A stretch of 64,000 nucleotides of DNA from Saccharopolyspora gloriosae (GTDB taxonomy: Bacteria > Actinomycetota > Actinomycetes > Mycobacteriales > Pseudonocardiaceae). The notes under the pieces are model-generated. The model saw nothing but the letters and a program-made list of their open reading frames with translations. It made no database searches and had not been told where the DNA came from. The DNA is taken from contig NZ_JACHIV010000001.1 of assembly GCF_014203325.1 (NCBI RefSeq), positions 4,341,501 through 4,405,500 on the forward strand. Direction: 5' to 3'. A program made the translations under genes and the position numbers. Positions 1 to 9,255 of the stretch are shown here, one piece after another (the stretch's first letter is position 1; every line of letters starts with the position of its first letter).

Positions 1-1
1 G

Positions 2-1054
2 CACGGGAAGACGACGATGGCGCCGCGGCTGTTCGAGCGGCAGCTGGAGCACGGGGCGTGGGGCATCACCGCGGCGAACCTCCCGCAGTTGCGGGTGTAC
101 CGGGCGTTCGGGGTGCGGCGGGTGCTGCTGGCGAACCAGCTGCTCGATCCGGCCGGGCTGCGCTGGCTGGGTGCCGAGCTCGACGCGGATCCGGAGTTCT
201 CGGTGAGCTGCTGGGCGGATTCGGCCGACGGGGTGGCGCTGATGGCAGGGGCCCACTCCGGCCGGCGCCCGCTGGACGTGCTGGTGGAGCTGGGCTGGGA
301 CGGCGCCCGGACCGGCGCGCGGTCGGTGCAGCAGGCCCTGGAGGTGGCGCGGGCGGTCGCGGCGAGCCCGAACCTCCGCCTGGCGGGCGTGGGCGGTTAC
401 GAGGGCGCTGCCGCGCACGGCACCGCGGACTCAGCTCTGGCCACTGTGGATGAATACATGTCCCGGATGCGTTCGCTGGTGGGCGAGATCGAGCGCGCGG
501 AGCTGTTCGAGACCGACGAGATCATCGTCACCGGCGGCGGCAGCGCCTACTTCGACCAGGTCGCGGAGTCGCTCGCGGCGCCGTGGCCGACGCGCGCGCG
601 GGTGCTGCCGGTGCTGCGCAGCGGCGCCTACATCACCCACGACGACGGGCTGTACCGGCGCAACTCCCCCTTCGGCCGCCCGCACCGGCTGGCGGGCGAG
701 GAATCGCCGTTCCTGCCCGCGATGCGGATCTGGGCGCAGATCACCTCTCGCCCCGAGCCGGGCCTGGCGCTGGTGACGATGGGGCGCCGGGACGTGTCCT
801 TCGACCAGGACCTGCCGGAGCCGCAGGTGTTCCGCGGCGCCGACGGGGTGACGCGGGAGCTCCCGCCCGGTTCGTGCCGGGTGACCTCGCTCGCCGACCA
901 GCACGCGTTCCTCGCCGTCGAAGGTGACGAACCGCGCATCGGCGACTGGGTCGGGTTCGGCCTGTCGCACCCGTGCACCGTCTTCGACAAGTGGCCGCTG
1001 ATCCCGGTGGTCGACGGGGAGAACGTGGTCGACCTGGTGCGCACCTTCTTCTGA
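2..1054 (+). CDS. D-threonine aldolase / D-amino-acid deaminase-like PLP enzyme (5' end outside window)
   Basis: PLP-dependent fold-type III enzyme of the D-threonine aldolase / D-serine dehydratase (DSD1) family, which cleaves or deaminates D-amino acids. The open frame runs through the left edge: the first codons read HGKTTMAP, the family's PLP-lysine motif, with Lys at bases 8-10. The true start therefore lies upstream and the ATG at 17 is internal. Near the C-terminus, SHPCTVFDKW supplies the His-x-Cys pair that binds the divalent metal in this family. It is followed after 27 nt by an N-acyl-D-amino-acid deacylase gene and then a GntP permease gene, a layout that fits uptake and breakdown of (acyl-)D-amino acids. 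Whether it is an aldolase or a dehydratase cannot be read from the sequence. Confidence 0.87.
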   Translation, partial: HGKTTMAPRLFERQLEHGAWGITAANLPQLRVYRAFGVRRVLLANQLLDPAGLRWLGAELDADPEFSVSCWADSADGVALMAGAHSGRRPLDVLVELGWDGARTGARSVQQALEVARAVAASPNLRLAGVGGYEGAAAHGTADSALATVDEYMSRMRSLVGEIERAELFETDEIIVTGGGSAYFDQVAESLAAPWPTRARVLPVLRSGAYITHDDGLYRRNSPFGRPHRLAGEESPFLPAMRIWAQITSRPEPGLALVTMGRRDVSFDQDLPEPQVFRGADGVTRELPPGSCRVTSLADQHAFLAVEGDEPRIGDWVGFGLSHPCTVFDKWPLIPVVDGENVVDLVRTFF

Positions 1055-1081
1055 CCCGCACGGCGAGAACCGGAGGTCGAC

Positions 1082-2671
1082 ATGGACGGGGTGTTCCGCG
1101 CGGCGACGATCGTCGACGGTTCCGGGCGGGACCGCTACCGCGGCGACGTCGCGGTCCGCGGTGAGCGGATCAGCGAGATCGGCCCGCCGGGCGCGCTCGA
1201 CGGCGAGCGGGTGCTCGACGCCGACGGCCTGGTGCTCGCGCCGGGCTTCATCGACATGCACTCGCACTCCGACCTGCAGATCCTCGCCGAGCCGGACCAC
1301 CTGGCGAAGGTCTCGCAGGGCGTGACGCTGGAAGTGCTGGGCCAGGACGGGCTGTCCTACGCGCCGGTCGACGACGCGACGCTGGCCGCGGTGCGAGCCC
1401 AGATCGCGGGCTGGAACGACGACCCGCCCGGTTTCGACTGGAACTGGCGCGGCGTCGGCGAATACCTCGCGCGGCTGGACACCGGGATCGCGGTCAACGC
1501 CGCGTACCTGGTGCCGCAGGGCACGTTGCGGATGCTGTGCGTCGGCCACGACGACCGGGACGCCACGCCCGCCGAGCTCGACCGGATGCGCCAGGTGCTC
1601 GCGGACTCGCTCGCCGAGGGCGCCGTCGGCATGTCCTCGGGGCTGACCTACACGCCGGGCATGTACGCCTCGGACGCGGAGCTGACCGAGCTGTGCCGGG
1701 TCGTGGCCGCGCACGGCGGTTTCTACAGCCCGCACCACCGCAGCTACGGCGCGGGGACGCTCACGGCCTACGCGGAGATGATCGAGGTGAGCCGCGCGTC
1801 CGGCTGCCCGTTGCACCTGGCGCACGCGACGATGAACTTCGAGGTGAACCGGGGCCGCGCGCCCGAGCTGCTGTCGCTGGTCGACGACGCGCTCGCCGCG
1901 GGCGCGGACATCACGATGGACAGCTACCCGTACCTGCCGGGGGCGACCTCGCTGCACGCGCTGCTGCCGAGCTGGGCCGCCGAAGGCGGTGTCGAGGCGA
2001 CGCTGGCGCGGCTGCGGAATCCGGCTGACCGGTTGCGGATCCGGCACACCATGGAGGTGGCGGGTTCCGACGGTTGCCACGGGGTGCCGGTCGACTGGGA
2101 GACCATCGAGGTCAACGGGGTGCGCGACGCCGAGCGCAACGGGCACCTGGTGGGGCGCAGCATCGCCGAATCCGCCAGGGCCTCCGGCGCGGAACCCGCC
2201 GAGGTGTTCTTCGACGTGCTGGTCTCCGAGCGGCTCGGCACCTCCTGCCTGATGCACGTCGGGCACGAGGAGAACGTGCGCGCGATCATGCGCCACCCCG
2301 CGCACACCGGTGGCAGCGACGGCCTGCTTGTCGGCGCCCGGCCGCACCCGCGCGCGTGGGGGACCTTCCCCCGCTACCTGGGGCGCTACGTGCGGGAGCT
2401 GGGCGTGCTGAGCTTGGAGGAGTGCGTCCGGCACCTCACCTCGCGGGCCGCGGACCGGTTGCGGCTGCCCGATCGCGGTCGCGTGCGGGAGGGCGCGGTC
2501 GCGGACCTGGTGCTGTTCGACCCGGACTCCGTCGCCGACACCGCCACCTTCGACGAGCCCCGCAGCACAGCGGCGGGGATGCACCAGGTGCTGGTCAACG
2601 GGGTTCCCGTCCTCGACTCCGGGCGGCGCACCGACGCGCTGCCCGGTCGTGCGGTACGCCGCACCTCCTGA
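1082..2671 (+). CDS. N-acyl-D-amino-acid deacylase (D-aminoacylase-type amidohydrolase)
   Basis: Metal-dependent amidohydrolase of 529 residues that removes the acyl group from N-acyl-D-amino acids in the cytoplasm. The N-terminal beta-sandwich leads into GFIDMHSHSD (H60, H62), the first metal motif. Further family blocks are SPHHRSYG, PLHLAHATM, GGSDGLL and HPRAWGTFPRYLG, and the C-terminal strand set begins near VADLVLFDP. One oddity is that characterised D-aminoacylases usually have a Cys ligand in the NCG-type motif after QGVT, whereas here the segment reads GQDGLSYAP with no Cys. Substrate or metal use may differ from the type enzyme. It sits between the D-threonine-aldolase-like gene and the GntP permease gene and is probably co-transcribed with both. 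Confidence 0.85.
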   Translation: MDGVFRAATIVDGSGRDRYRGDVAVRGERISEIGPPGALDGERVLDADGLVLAPGFIDMHSHSDLQILAEPDHLAKVSQGVTLEVLGQDGLSYAPVDDATLAAVRAQIAGWNDDPPGFDWNWRGVGEYLARLDTGIAVNAAYLVPQGTLRMLCVGHDDRDATPAELDRMRQVLADSLAEGAVGMSSGLTYTPGMYASDAELTELCRVVAAHGGFYSPHHRSYGAGTLTAYAEMIEVSRASGCPLHLAHATMNFEVNRGRAPELLSLVDDALAAGADITMDSYPYLPGATSLHALLPSWAAEGGVEATLARLRNPADRLRIRHTMEVAGSDGCHGVPVDWETIEVNGVRDAERNGHLVGRSIAESARASGAEPAEVFFDVLVSERLGTSCLMHVGHEENVRAIMRHPAHTGGSDGLLVGARPHPRAWGTFPRYLGRYVRELGVLSLEECVRHLTSRAADRLRLPDRGRVREGAVADLVLFDPDSVADTATFDEPRSTAAGMHQVLVNGVPVLDSGRRTDALPGRAVRRTS

Positions 2672-2688
2672 CCCCCAAGGAGTCCACT

Positions 2689-4080
2689 GTGGATGGTTTA
2701 GTGCACTGGTTGCAGCAGGAGACCTCAGGTCTGCTCACGTTGTGCGCGGTAGGCATCGCCGCATTGCTGCTGATGATCATCCGGTTCCGGGTGGAACCGT
2801 TCATCGCACTGATCATCACCGGGTTGCTGCTGGCGCTCGCCGCCGGAGTGCCCGTCACCGACCTCGTCGGTTCCGCGCAGAAGAGCAGCGAATCGCTGCT
2901 GGAGAGCGGATTCGGCAGCATCCTCGGCCACATCACCGCGATCGTCGGCCTCGGCGCGATCCTCGGCTCGATCCTGGAGGCCTCCGGCGGCGCGCAACTG
3001 CTGACCCGCAGGCTGCTCGCCGCCTTCGGCGAGAACCGGGCGCCGCTGGCGATGGGGTTGTCCGGGCTGCTGTTCGGCATCCCGGTGTTCTTCGACATCG
3101 GCATCTTCGTGCTCGCGCCGCTGGTCTACACCGCCGCCCGGCAAGGCGGGCGGTCGATCCTGCTGTACTGCCTGCCGCTGGTCGCGGGCCTGTCGATGAC
3201 GCACGCGTTCCTGCCCCCGCACCCCGGGCCGGTGGTGGCCGCCGGGCTGCTCGGAGTCGATCTCGGCTGGATCATCCTGATGGGCCTGGCCTGCGGCATT
3301 CCCGCGTTCGTCGTGGCGGGCGTGCTGTTCCCGGCGTGGATCGGCAAGCGCATCCACGTGGACGTCCCGGACACCGCACCGCCCGCCGAACTGACCTCCG
3401 AGTCCGGCGACGAGCCGAAGCTCGGCGTCGTCGCGCTCGTCATCGGGCTGCCGATGCTGCTGATCCTCGGCGGCACCTTCGGCAGCATCACGCTGCCCGC
3501 CGGCGCGGCGCTGGACGTGCTGACGTTCCTGGGCAATCCGGTGGTGGCGCTGACCATCGCGGTGCTGACGGCGTTCTGGCTGCTGGGCACGCGGCGCGGC
3601 CTCACCGGGCAGGACCTGGCCACGCTGACGGCGGCGGCGCTGCGCCCGCTGGGCATGATCCTGCTGGTCGTCGGCGCGGGCGGGTTCTTCGGCAAGGTGC
3701 TCTCCGAGACCGGTGTCGGCGACGCGCTCGCCGGGTCGCTGCAGGCCTCCGGGCTGCCGCTGATCGTGTCGGCGTACGTGATCAGCTCCGGGCTGCGGAT
3801 CGCGCAGGGCTCGGCGACGGTGGCGATCGTGACCACCGGCGGCATCGTCGCGCCGCTGCTGGCCGACGCCGACTTCTCGCAGCCGCGGCTGGCGCTGATC
3901 GCGGTGGCCATCGCCGCGGGTTCGATCATCGCCTCGCACGTCAACGACGGCGGGTTCTGGATCATCTCGCGGTACTTCGGGATCTCCGTCAAGGACATGA
4001 TCAAGACTTGGACGGTGCTGGAGACGATCCTGTCGCTGACCGGCTTCGCCATGGCCGCGCTGCTGAGCCTGCTGGTGTAG
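2689..4080 (+). CDS. GntP-family permease (gluconate / D-serine type)
   Basis: Integral membrane permease of 463 residues, the usual size for the GntP/DsdX family, which imports gluconate, fructuronate or D-serine by H+ symport. The chosen start is GTG at 2689, because AAGGAG at 2677-2682 lies 6 nt upstream. A frame extended further upstream would run through the preceding gene. The protein is almost entirely hydrophobic helices, with the family signatures LFGIPVFFDIGIF and HAFLPPHPGP near the first third and SHVNDGGFW near the end. Because it directly follows a D-aminoacylase gene, D-amino acids or their N-acyl forms are a more likely cargo than gluconate; that is inference from context. Confidence 0.9.
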   Translation: MDGLVHWLQQETSGLLTLCAVGIAALLLMIIRFRVEPFIALIITGLLLALAAGVPVTDLVGSAQKSSESLLESGFGSILGHITAIVGLGAILGSILEASGGAQLLTRRLLAAFGENRAPLAMGLSGLLFGIPVFFDIGIFVLAPLVYTAARQGGRSILLYCLPLVAGLSMTHAFLPPHPGPVVAAGLLGVDLGWIILMGLACGIPAFVVAGVLFPAWIGKRIHVDVPDTAPPAELTSESGDEPKLGVVALVIGLPMLLILGGTFGSITLPAGAALDVLTFLGNPVVALTIAVLTAFWLLGTRRGLTGQDLATLTAAALRPLGMILLVVGAGGFFGKVLSETGVGDALAGSLQASGLPLIVSAYVISSGLRIAQGSATVAIVTTGGIVAPLLADADFSQPRLALIAVAIAAGSIIASHVNDGGFWIISRYFGISVKDMIKTWTVLETILSLTGFAMAALLSLLV

Positions 4081-4221
4081 CGGCCGAGCCGGAATGCCGG
4101 ACCCGGCGCTGCGCGTTGATCGCCGCAGGGGCGGGTATCCCGGCAGGGCAGCCGCGCACCGCGGTGCCCGACGGGATGCGCGCCCCTCGGCTTCCGGCGC
4201 ACGAACGACAGGGAACGGATC

Positions 4222-5190
4222 ATGACCAACACGACCATGCGGGCCATCGGCCAGGACGAACTCGGCGGACCGGAGGTGCTGCGCGAGACGACAGTGCCGC
4301 GCCCGTCCCCGCTGCCCACCGAGGTGCTGGTGCGCGTCGTGTCCGCCGGGGTCAACCCGGTGGACTGGAAGACCCGCGAAGGCGGGGGCATGGCGGGCGT
4401 GCTCGGCGAACCGCCGTTCGTCCTCGGCTGGGACGTCTCCGGCATCGTCGAGGAGACCGGGTTCGGCGTGCACACCCTGACCGCGGGCGACGAGGTCTAC
4501 GGCATGCCGTGGTTCCCGCGCCAGGCGGGCGCCTACGCGGAGTACGTGACCGCACCGGCCCGGCAGTTCACCCGCAAGCCCGCGACGCTGAACCACGACC
4601 AGGCGGCCGGGGTGCCGCTGGCGGCGCTGACCGCGTGGCAGAGCCTGGTCGACCTCGCCGGGATCTCCCGCGGGCAGCGCGTGCTGGTGCACGCGGCCTC
4701 CGGCGGGGTGGGGCACTTCGCGGTGCAGATCGCGAAGCACTTCGGCGCGCACGTGATCGGGACCGCCCGCGCGAGCAAGCACGACTGGGTGCGCGAGCTG
4801 GGCGCGGACGAGGTGATCGACTACCGGGAGACCCGCTTCGAAGAGGTCACCGGCGACGTCGACGTGGTCCTCGACCTGGTCGGGGACGGCATCGACGACA
4901 CCAGCACCCGCTCGCTGGACGTGCTCAAGCCGGACGGGCTGCTGATCGCGGTGCCCTCGGGCGTCGCCCCCGAACTGCTGGAGCGGGCCCTGCGGCGCGG
5001 CGTGCGCGCCACCGGATACCTGGTCGAGCCGGACGGGACGGCGCTGCGCCGGATCGGTGAGCTCATCGACGACGGCACGATCTCCGTGGAGATCGACGAG
5101 GTGTTGCCGCTGGCGCAGGCAGCCGAAGCGCACCGGCGCGGGCAGAGCGGCGAGGTCCGCGGCAAGCAGGTGCTGCGCGTCGCTCCGTGA
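4222..5190 (+). CDS. Quinone oxidoreductase-like NADP-dependent dehydrogenase
   Basis: Medium-chain dehydrogenase/reductase of 322 residues, quinone-oxidoreductase branch, which lacks the structural zinc lobe. The N-terminal GroES-like domain carries VNPVDWKTREG. The Rossmann part has HAASGGVGHFAVQIAKHFGA, the nucleotide-binding loop, followed by ADEVIDYRE. Such enzymes reduce quinones or enones with NADPH. An AGGGAACGG stretch lies just before the ATG. The physiological substrate is not visible, and the 141 nt gap before the gene suggests it is separate from the D-amino-acid operon. Confidence 0.85.
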   Translation: MTNTTMRAIGQDELGGPEVLRETTVPRPSPLPTEVLVRVVSAGVNPVDWKTREGGGMAGVLGEPPFVLGWDVSGIVEETGFGVHTLTAGDEVYGMPWFPRQAGAYAEYVTAPARQFTRKPATLNHDQAAGVPLAALTAWQSLVDLAGISRGQRVLVHAASGGVGHFAVQIAKHFGAHVIGTARASKHDWVRELGADEVIDYRETRFEEVTGDVDVVLDLVGDGIDDTSTRSLDVLKPDGLLIAVPSGVAPELLERALRRGVRATGYLVEPDGTALRRIGELIDDGTISVEIDEVLPLAQAAEAHRRGQSGEVRGKQVLRVAP

Positions 5191-5320
5191 GCCGACTCGG
5201 CCGGGCGGTCTTGCCGCCCGGCCGATCTCGGGCGGACGAGATTGGGCCATTTTGGTCTGGTCCATTGTCGAGCGCGGCGACGAGACTGGCGGCCGACGCA
5301 CCCGACGAAGGAGAACCACC

Positions 5321-6436
5321 GTGCCCGGTCCCGCCCAGAACCCGATGCGCCGCCGAAACTTCCTCGGCGTCCTCGCCGGAGCGAGCGCGCTGCCGCTGCT
5401 GTCCCCGCTGACCGCGGCGGCCGGGCCGCGCGCGACGACGACGGCGTACGTGGGCAGCCTGACCTCCGCGGAACCCGTCGGCCTCGGGCTGGAAGTGGCC
5501 GGCTTCGACGCCGCGACCGGGAAGCTGACCTCCACGGCGGTCGTCGAAGGCGTCCCGGACGCGTCGTTCTTCGCCTTCTCCCCCGACGGCCGGGTCCTCT
5601 ACACCACCAACGAGCAGGAGCAGGGCGGAGTCACCGCGCTGAGCCTCGCCGACCCCGCCGCGCCCGCGGTGCTCGGCAGCGCGAAGACCGGCGGATCCGG
5701 CACGACGCACCTCACCGTGCACCCCGACGGGTACCTGCTGACGGCGAACTACACCGACGGCACCGTCTCCGCGCACCCCATCGAGCCCGACGGCGGCGTC
5801 GGCGAGGCGACCGACCTGGTGCGCCACGACGCCGCCGAACCGCACGCCCACCAGGTGCTCATCGCTCCCGCCGGTGATCTGGCGGTGGCCGTGGACCTCG
5901 GCGCGGACGCGGTGTTCGTGTACGCGCTGGAGGTCGGCAAGCTCGTGCAGCGCCAAAAGCTCACCGTCCCGACCGGGACCGGGCCGCGCCACCTCGCGTG
6001 GCACCCGGACGGCGGGCGCGCCTACCTGCTCGCCGAGTACGCCTCGACGATCACCGTGCTGGACTGGGACGGCGCGGCCTTCACCGCCGGGCAGGTCCTC
6101 GACACCCGCGACGAAGGCGCCACCGGCGAGAACTTCCCCGCCGAGATCGCGGTCTCCGGCGACGGCGCGCACGTGTACGCCTCGAACCGGGGCGACGACA
6201 CGATCGCCGTGTTCGCCGTGCGCGACGACGGCCTGGAACGGCTCGGCAGCACCCCGACCGGCGGGCAGTGGCCGCGGCACTTCGCGTTCGAGCCGGGCGA
6301 ATCGGCGCTGCACGTGGTGAACCAGCGCTCCGGCACGATCACCCGGCTGGCCCGCGACGCGGGCACCGGACTGCTCGCGCCCGCCGAGGAGTCCGGCGCG
6401 TTCGCCGGAGCCGTGGTGCTCGCGTTCGGTGGCTGA
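5321..6436 (+). CDS. Tat-exported lactonase-family beta-propeller protein (6-phosphogluconolactonase/Pgl-like)
   Basis: Lactonase-family seven-bladed beta-propeller of 371 residues (YbhE/Pgl and 3-carboxymuconate cyclase group). The start is GTG at 5321 with GAAGGAG at 5306-5312; an ATG at 5345 is also possible. RRRNFLG followed by a hydrophobic run and AAAG is a twin-arginine signal, so the protein should be folded and then exported. Repeated blade motifs include AFSPDGRVLYTTNE, HLTVHPDGYLLTANY, HLAWHPDGGRAYLL and FPAEIAVSGDGAHVYASNRG, typical for this family. An exported member is unlikely to act on 6-phosphogluconolactone in the pentose phosphate pathway, so its substrate is open. Confidence 0.85.
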   Translation: MPGPAQNPMRRRNFLGVLAGASALPLLSPLTAAAGPRATTTAYVGSLTSAEPVGLGLEVAGFDAATGKLTSTAVVEGVPDASFFAFSPDGRVLYTTNEQEQGGVTALSLADPAAPAVLGSAKTGGSGTTHLTVHPDGYLLTANYTDGTVSAHPIEPDGGVGEATDLVRHDAAEPHAHQVLIAPAGDLAVAVDLGADAVFVYALEVGKLVQRQKLTVPTGTGPRHLAWHPDGGRAYLLAEYASTITVLDWDGAAFTAGQVLDTRDEGATGENFPAEIAVSGDGAHVYASNRGDDTIAVFAVRDDGLERLGSTPTGGQWPRHFAFEPGESALHVVNQRSGTITRLARDAGTGLLAPAEESGAFAGAVVLAFGG

Positions 6437-6588
6437 GGCGCCCGGATCGGGTCAGCTGCTCGGCTGAAAGGGCGAATTCCCGCGAGGACAACGGGAAGAA
6501 CCCGCACCGACGCGGCGACTCCCTCCCCCCGGACAGGTGAAATCGCTACTCTGAGCGGTTCGTTTCGGGGGGATCGAGGGGGTTCCGG

Positions 6589-9207
6589 ATGCCGGACAAC
6601 ACCATCCCGGTCAAGGGGCTGCGCGCGGTGATCGGGTCCCGCTGGCGGCGCACCGGCCTGTTTTCAGCGGTCGGTGAGCAGCCGATCTTCCACCTGGTCC
6701 GGGAGGACCGCCCGGACGAGCTGACCGCCCAGCTCGGCGGGCACCTCGGCGGCGGGGTGCCGCACGTGCTGCTCAACGCCGGCCAGCCCTTGCCGGACGA
6801 CGAGCTCAGCACCTCGGTGCTGATGCGGGAACAGCTGCTGGACAAGGTCGCGCTCGGCCTGGGGCGGCACGATTCACGGCGCTGGCAAGGGCGGATCCGC
6901 TTCCGCCGCTACGCCTTGGCCAGCTACCTGCTGCAGCACAACGAGGAACCGCCCGAACCCGACGAGGTGCCGAACCGGCAGGCCCGCGAACTGCTCGGGA
7001 AATACGTGCGCGGGCGGCTGTTCGGGCTCAAGAACCGCCAAGCCGAAGCCGAAGGAGCCGGGGCGGGCGCGCGCGTCGACGCGACCGTGCACCGGGTCGA
7101 GCCGCTCGGGCTGCCCTGGTACCTGCTGCTGCCCGCGATGCTGCTGTCCTGGGCCCTGCCGCCCGCGATCCAGCGCGGCGTGGTGCTGCGCAGGCCCGCG
7201 CGCTGGTCCCTGCGCCAGCACTACCTGTCGCCGCGCGAATCCGCGGACTTCGCGAGCTTCGCGCAGCGGCTGCTGAGCACGCCGTCGGTGCACGAGAACG
7301 CCAACCAGGTGCGCAAGTTCCTCGTGCACGCCCTGCTGGAAGACCTCGCCGACGCCTACGCGCGCCGGGTGTGGCGGTGGCGCTGGATGCGGCGCGACAA
7401 CTACCCGGTGCTGCTCCTGCAGGGCGTCACCCCCGGCACCACCGGCGAGCTGCTGATCCGGCTGATCAACGACGTGCGCAACGAGACCGGCGCGCGGGAC
7501 CCCCTGCTGGTCGTGGCCAGCGGCCCGGAAGAACTGCCGCACGGCACCGCACCCGCCGAGCCGATGACGGTGCAGGGCTGGCAGAAGCAGCTGCTGGAGG
7601 CCAGGCGGAAGCGCTCGCCCACGGCCTGGTACCTGCCGCTGCGAGTGGAGAACCCGCCGACCGATGTGGAACCGCTCCCCGCCTTCCCCCGCGGGCAGGC
7701 ACCGATCCGCACCAAGCGAGCGCGCGCCCTGCGGGTCGTGCCCGCGCTGCTGGCGGTGATCGTCGTGGCCGGGGCGGGCGGCTGGTACGTGAAGGAATGG
7801 GCGCAGCACTGCGGACAACTGCGGCCGTGGGCCGGCGGCGACCTGATCTGGGCGGACCCGGACGGATTCGGGGACAACAACGGTGAATGCGTCGGCGTGT
7901 CGGACGGATACGTGTTCTCGCAGCCGGACGGAGAGGGAGACGTGACGCGCGAAGCCCTCGAGCGGGCGCAGATCCGGATCCACGACCTCAACGAGCAAGC
8001 CGACGAACTGCACCGGAATCAGACGGACCTGCCGTACGTCACGATCGTCTACTTCAGCGTCCTGACGACCACCAACTCCGATTCGACCGCGCTCACCGCG
8101 GCCCTGGAGGAGCTGCACGGCGTCGCCGACGCGCAGGAGGAGTCGCGCATGGCCCGGCTGCCGCTGCGGGTGCTCATCGCCAACGGCGGCGAAGGCATGC
8201 GGCACGCCCCCGACGTCGCCGAACGGATCAACGCGATCGCGCGGGAAGCCGAGAGCACGAACGCCACCGCACGCGGGGACGCCCGGCGGCCTGGCGCACC
8301 GCGCGAAGCGACGTCACCGGTGGTCGGCGTGGTGGGCATGGGCGGCAGCAGGGAGATCACGAAGGAGGCCATCGCCGACCTGGGCGACGGCGGGCTGCCC
8401 ACCATCGGGATCACCACCTCGGCGGATTCGATGTGGAAGTCCAGCAAGCTGTACTTCCAAGTGGCACCGCCGAACAAGGACCAGGCGGCAGTGGTCGGCC
8501 GGTACATCCAGGACCACCTCGACGTCCCCGTGCGGAGAGCGACCATCTACCAGGAGAGCGGCGACGCCTACAGCGAGAACCTCGGCGCCGACGTGCGCCG
8601 CGAGCTCATCGGGCGCGGCATCGCCGAGGTCAGCGTGACCGACGACAACGCGACCGTCGCGCGGTCGTGCGGCCGGGACACGGTGCTGTTCTTCGCGGGA
8701 CGTTCCGAACGGCTCAACGAATTCCTGAGCAACCAGACCTGCGACCCCGACGAACGACCGCAGCTGATCGCAGGTGACGACATCACGAAGTTCGTGCTCG
8801 ACGACCAGATGCCGGACCACACCGATCTCCGGCTGGACTACGTGTCGTTCAACAAGCTGCAGCACTCCGGCAGCACCAGCCAAGGACGGTCCGCGCTGGC
8901 CCGCGACGCGATGAAACTGCTCGGCCAGGCCGTGGACCAGTTCAAGTACAACGGGTTGCCGCTGAACGGGCTCACCGTGTGGAACGAGCTGTCGCACACC
9001 AAGAGCATGCTGACCGGCAGCACCGGCGCGATCGTCTACGACCGCAGCGACCAGGACCCGATGAACGATCAGGTCCCGGTGCACAAGGCGATCACCATCG
9101 AACGCATCGAAGGCGGTGCGCAGGAAAGCCGCACGTTGTTGGTGTGCGGCGATCACCAGGCCAACACCGCGGCCAGGCCCGAGGGCTGCACCTGGCTCGG
9201 CGACTGA
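6589..9207 (+). CDS. Membrane protein with cytoplasmic N-terminal domain and periplasmic-binding-type extracellular domain
   Basis: An 872-residue protein with no certain name. Residues 1-170 look cytoplasmic, 175-192 may form a first hydrophobic segment, and 200-380 are Arg-rich and alpha/beta-like. Residues 381-401 form a clear membrane helix after a basic stretch. From about 450 the exterior resembles a type I periplasmic-binding fold (branched-chain amino-acid or receptor type): VTIVYFSVL, VVGVVGMGGSREITKEAI, LPTIGITTSADS, YFQVAPPNKDQAAVVGRYI and ATIYQESGDAYSENLG are the expected successive strands. I see no GxxxxGK Walker A motif in the cytoplasmic half and no ABC permease genes beside it. 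A ligand-sensing receptor is more plausible than a transporter component. It converges on uvrA. Confidence 0.6.
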   Translation: MPDNTIPVKGLRAVIGSRWRRTGLFSAVGEQPIFHLVREDRPDELTAQLGGHLGGGVPHVLLNAGQPLPDDELSTSVLMREQLLDKVALGLGRHDSRRWQGRIRFRRYALASYLLQHNEEPPEPDEVPNRQARELLGKYVRGRLFGLKNRQAEAEGAGAGARVDATVHRVEPLGLPWYLLLPAMLLSWALPPAIQRGVVLRRPARWSLRQHYLSPRESADFASFAQRLLSTPSVHENANQVRKFLVHALLEDLADAYARRVWRWRWMRRDNYPVLLLQGVTPGTTGELLIRLINDVRNETGARDPLLVVASGPEELPHGTAPAEPMTVQGWQKQLLEARRKRSPTAWYLPLRVENPPTDVEPLPAFPRGQAPIRTKRARALRVVPALLAVIVVAGAGGWYVKEWAQHCGQLRPWAGGDLIWADPDGFGDNNGECVGVSDGYVFSQPDGEGDVTREALERAQIRIHDLNEQADELHRNQTDLPYVTIVYFSVLTTTNSDSTALTAALEELHGVADAQEESRMARLPLRVLIANGGEGMRHAPDVAERINAIAREAESTNATARGDARRPGAPREATSPVVGVVGMGGSREITKEAIADLGDGGLPTIGITTSADSMWKSSKLYFQVAPPNKDQAAVVGRYIQDHLDVPVRRATIYQESGDAYSENLGADVRRELIGRGIAEVSVTDDNATVARSCGRDTVLFFAGRSERLNEFLSNQTCDPDERPQLIAGDDITKFVLDDQMPDHTDLRLDYVSFNKLQHSGSTSQGRSALARDAMKLLGQAVDQFKYNGLPLNGLTVWNELSHTKSMLTGSTGAIVYDRSDQDPMNDQVPVHKAITIERIEGGAQESRTLLVCGDHQANTAARPEGCTWLGD

Positions 9208-9218
9208 GGTCCGGACCC

Positions 9219-9247
9219 GTGCCACCCGGATCGACGCCGGGTGGCAC
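9219..9247. terminator. Bidirectional hairpin terminator
   Basis: Perfect 11-bp stem GTGCCACCCGG / CCGGGTGGCAC with a 7-nt loop, in the 48-nt gap between the convergent receptor-like gene and uvrA. There is no T-tract, as is common in high-GC actinomycetes. It could serve both genes. Confidence 0.75.
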
Positions 9248-9255
9248 GGGGCTGC

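Noticed and set aside
431-2584. Long minus-strand open frame antisense to the D-aminoacylase gene
   Set aside because: High-GC codon bias opens long shadow frames; composition is Arg/Gly/His-rich with no domain, while the plus frame is a clear enzyme.
2725-5535. 936-residue minus-strand open frame
   Set aside because: Antisense to the permease and dehydrogenase genes; low-complexity Arg/Gln/His composition.
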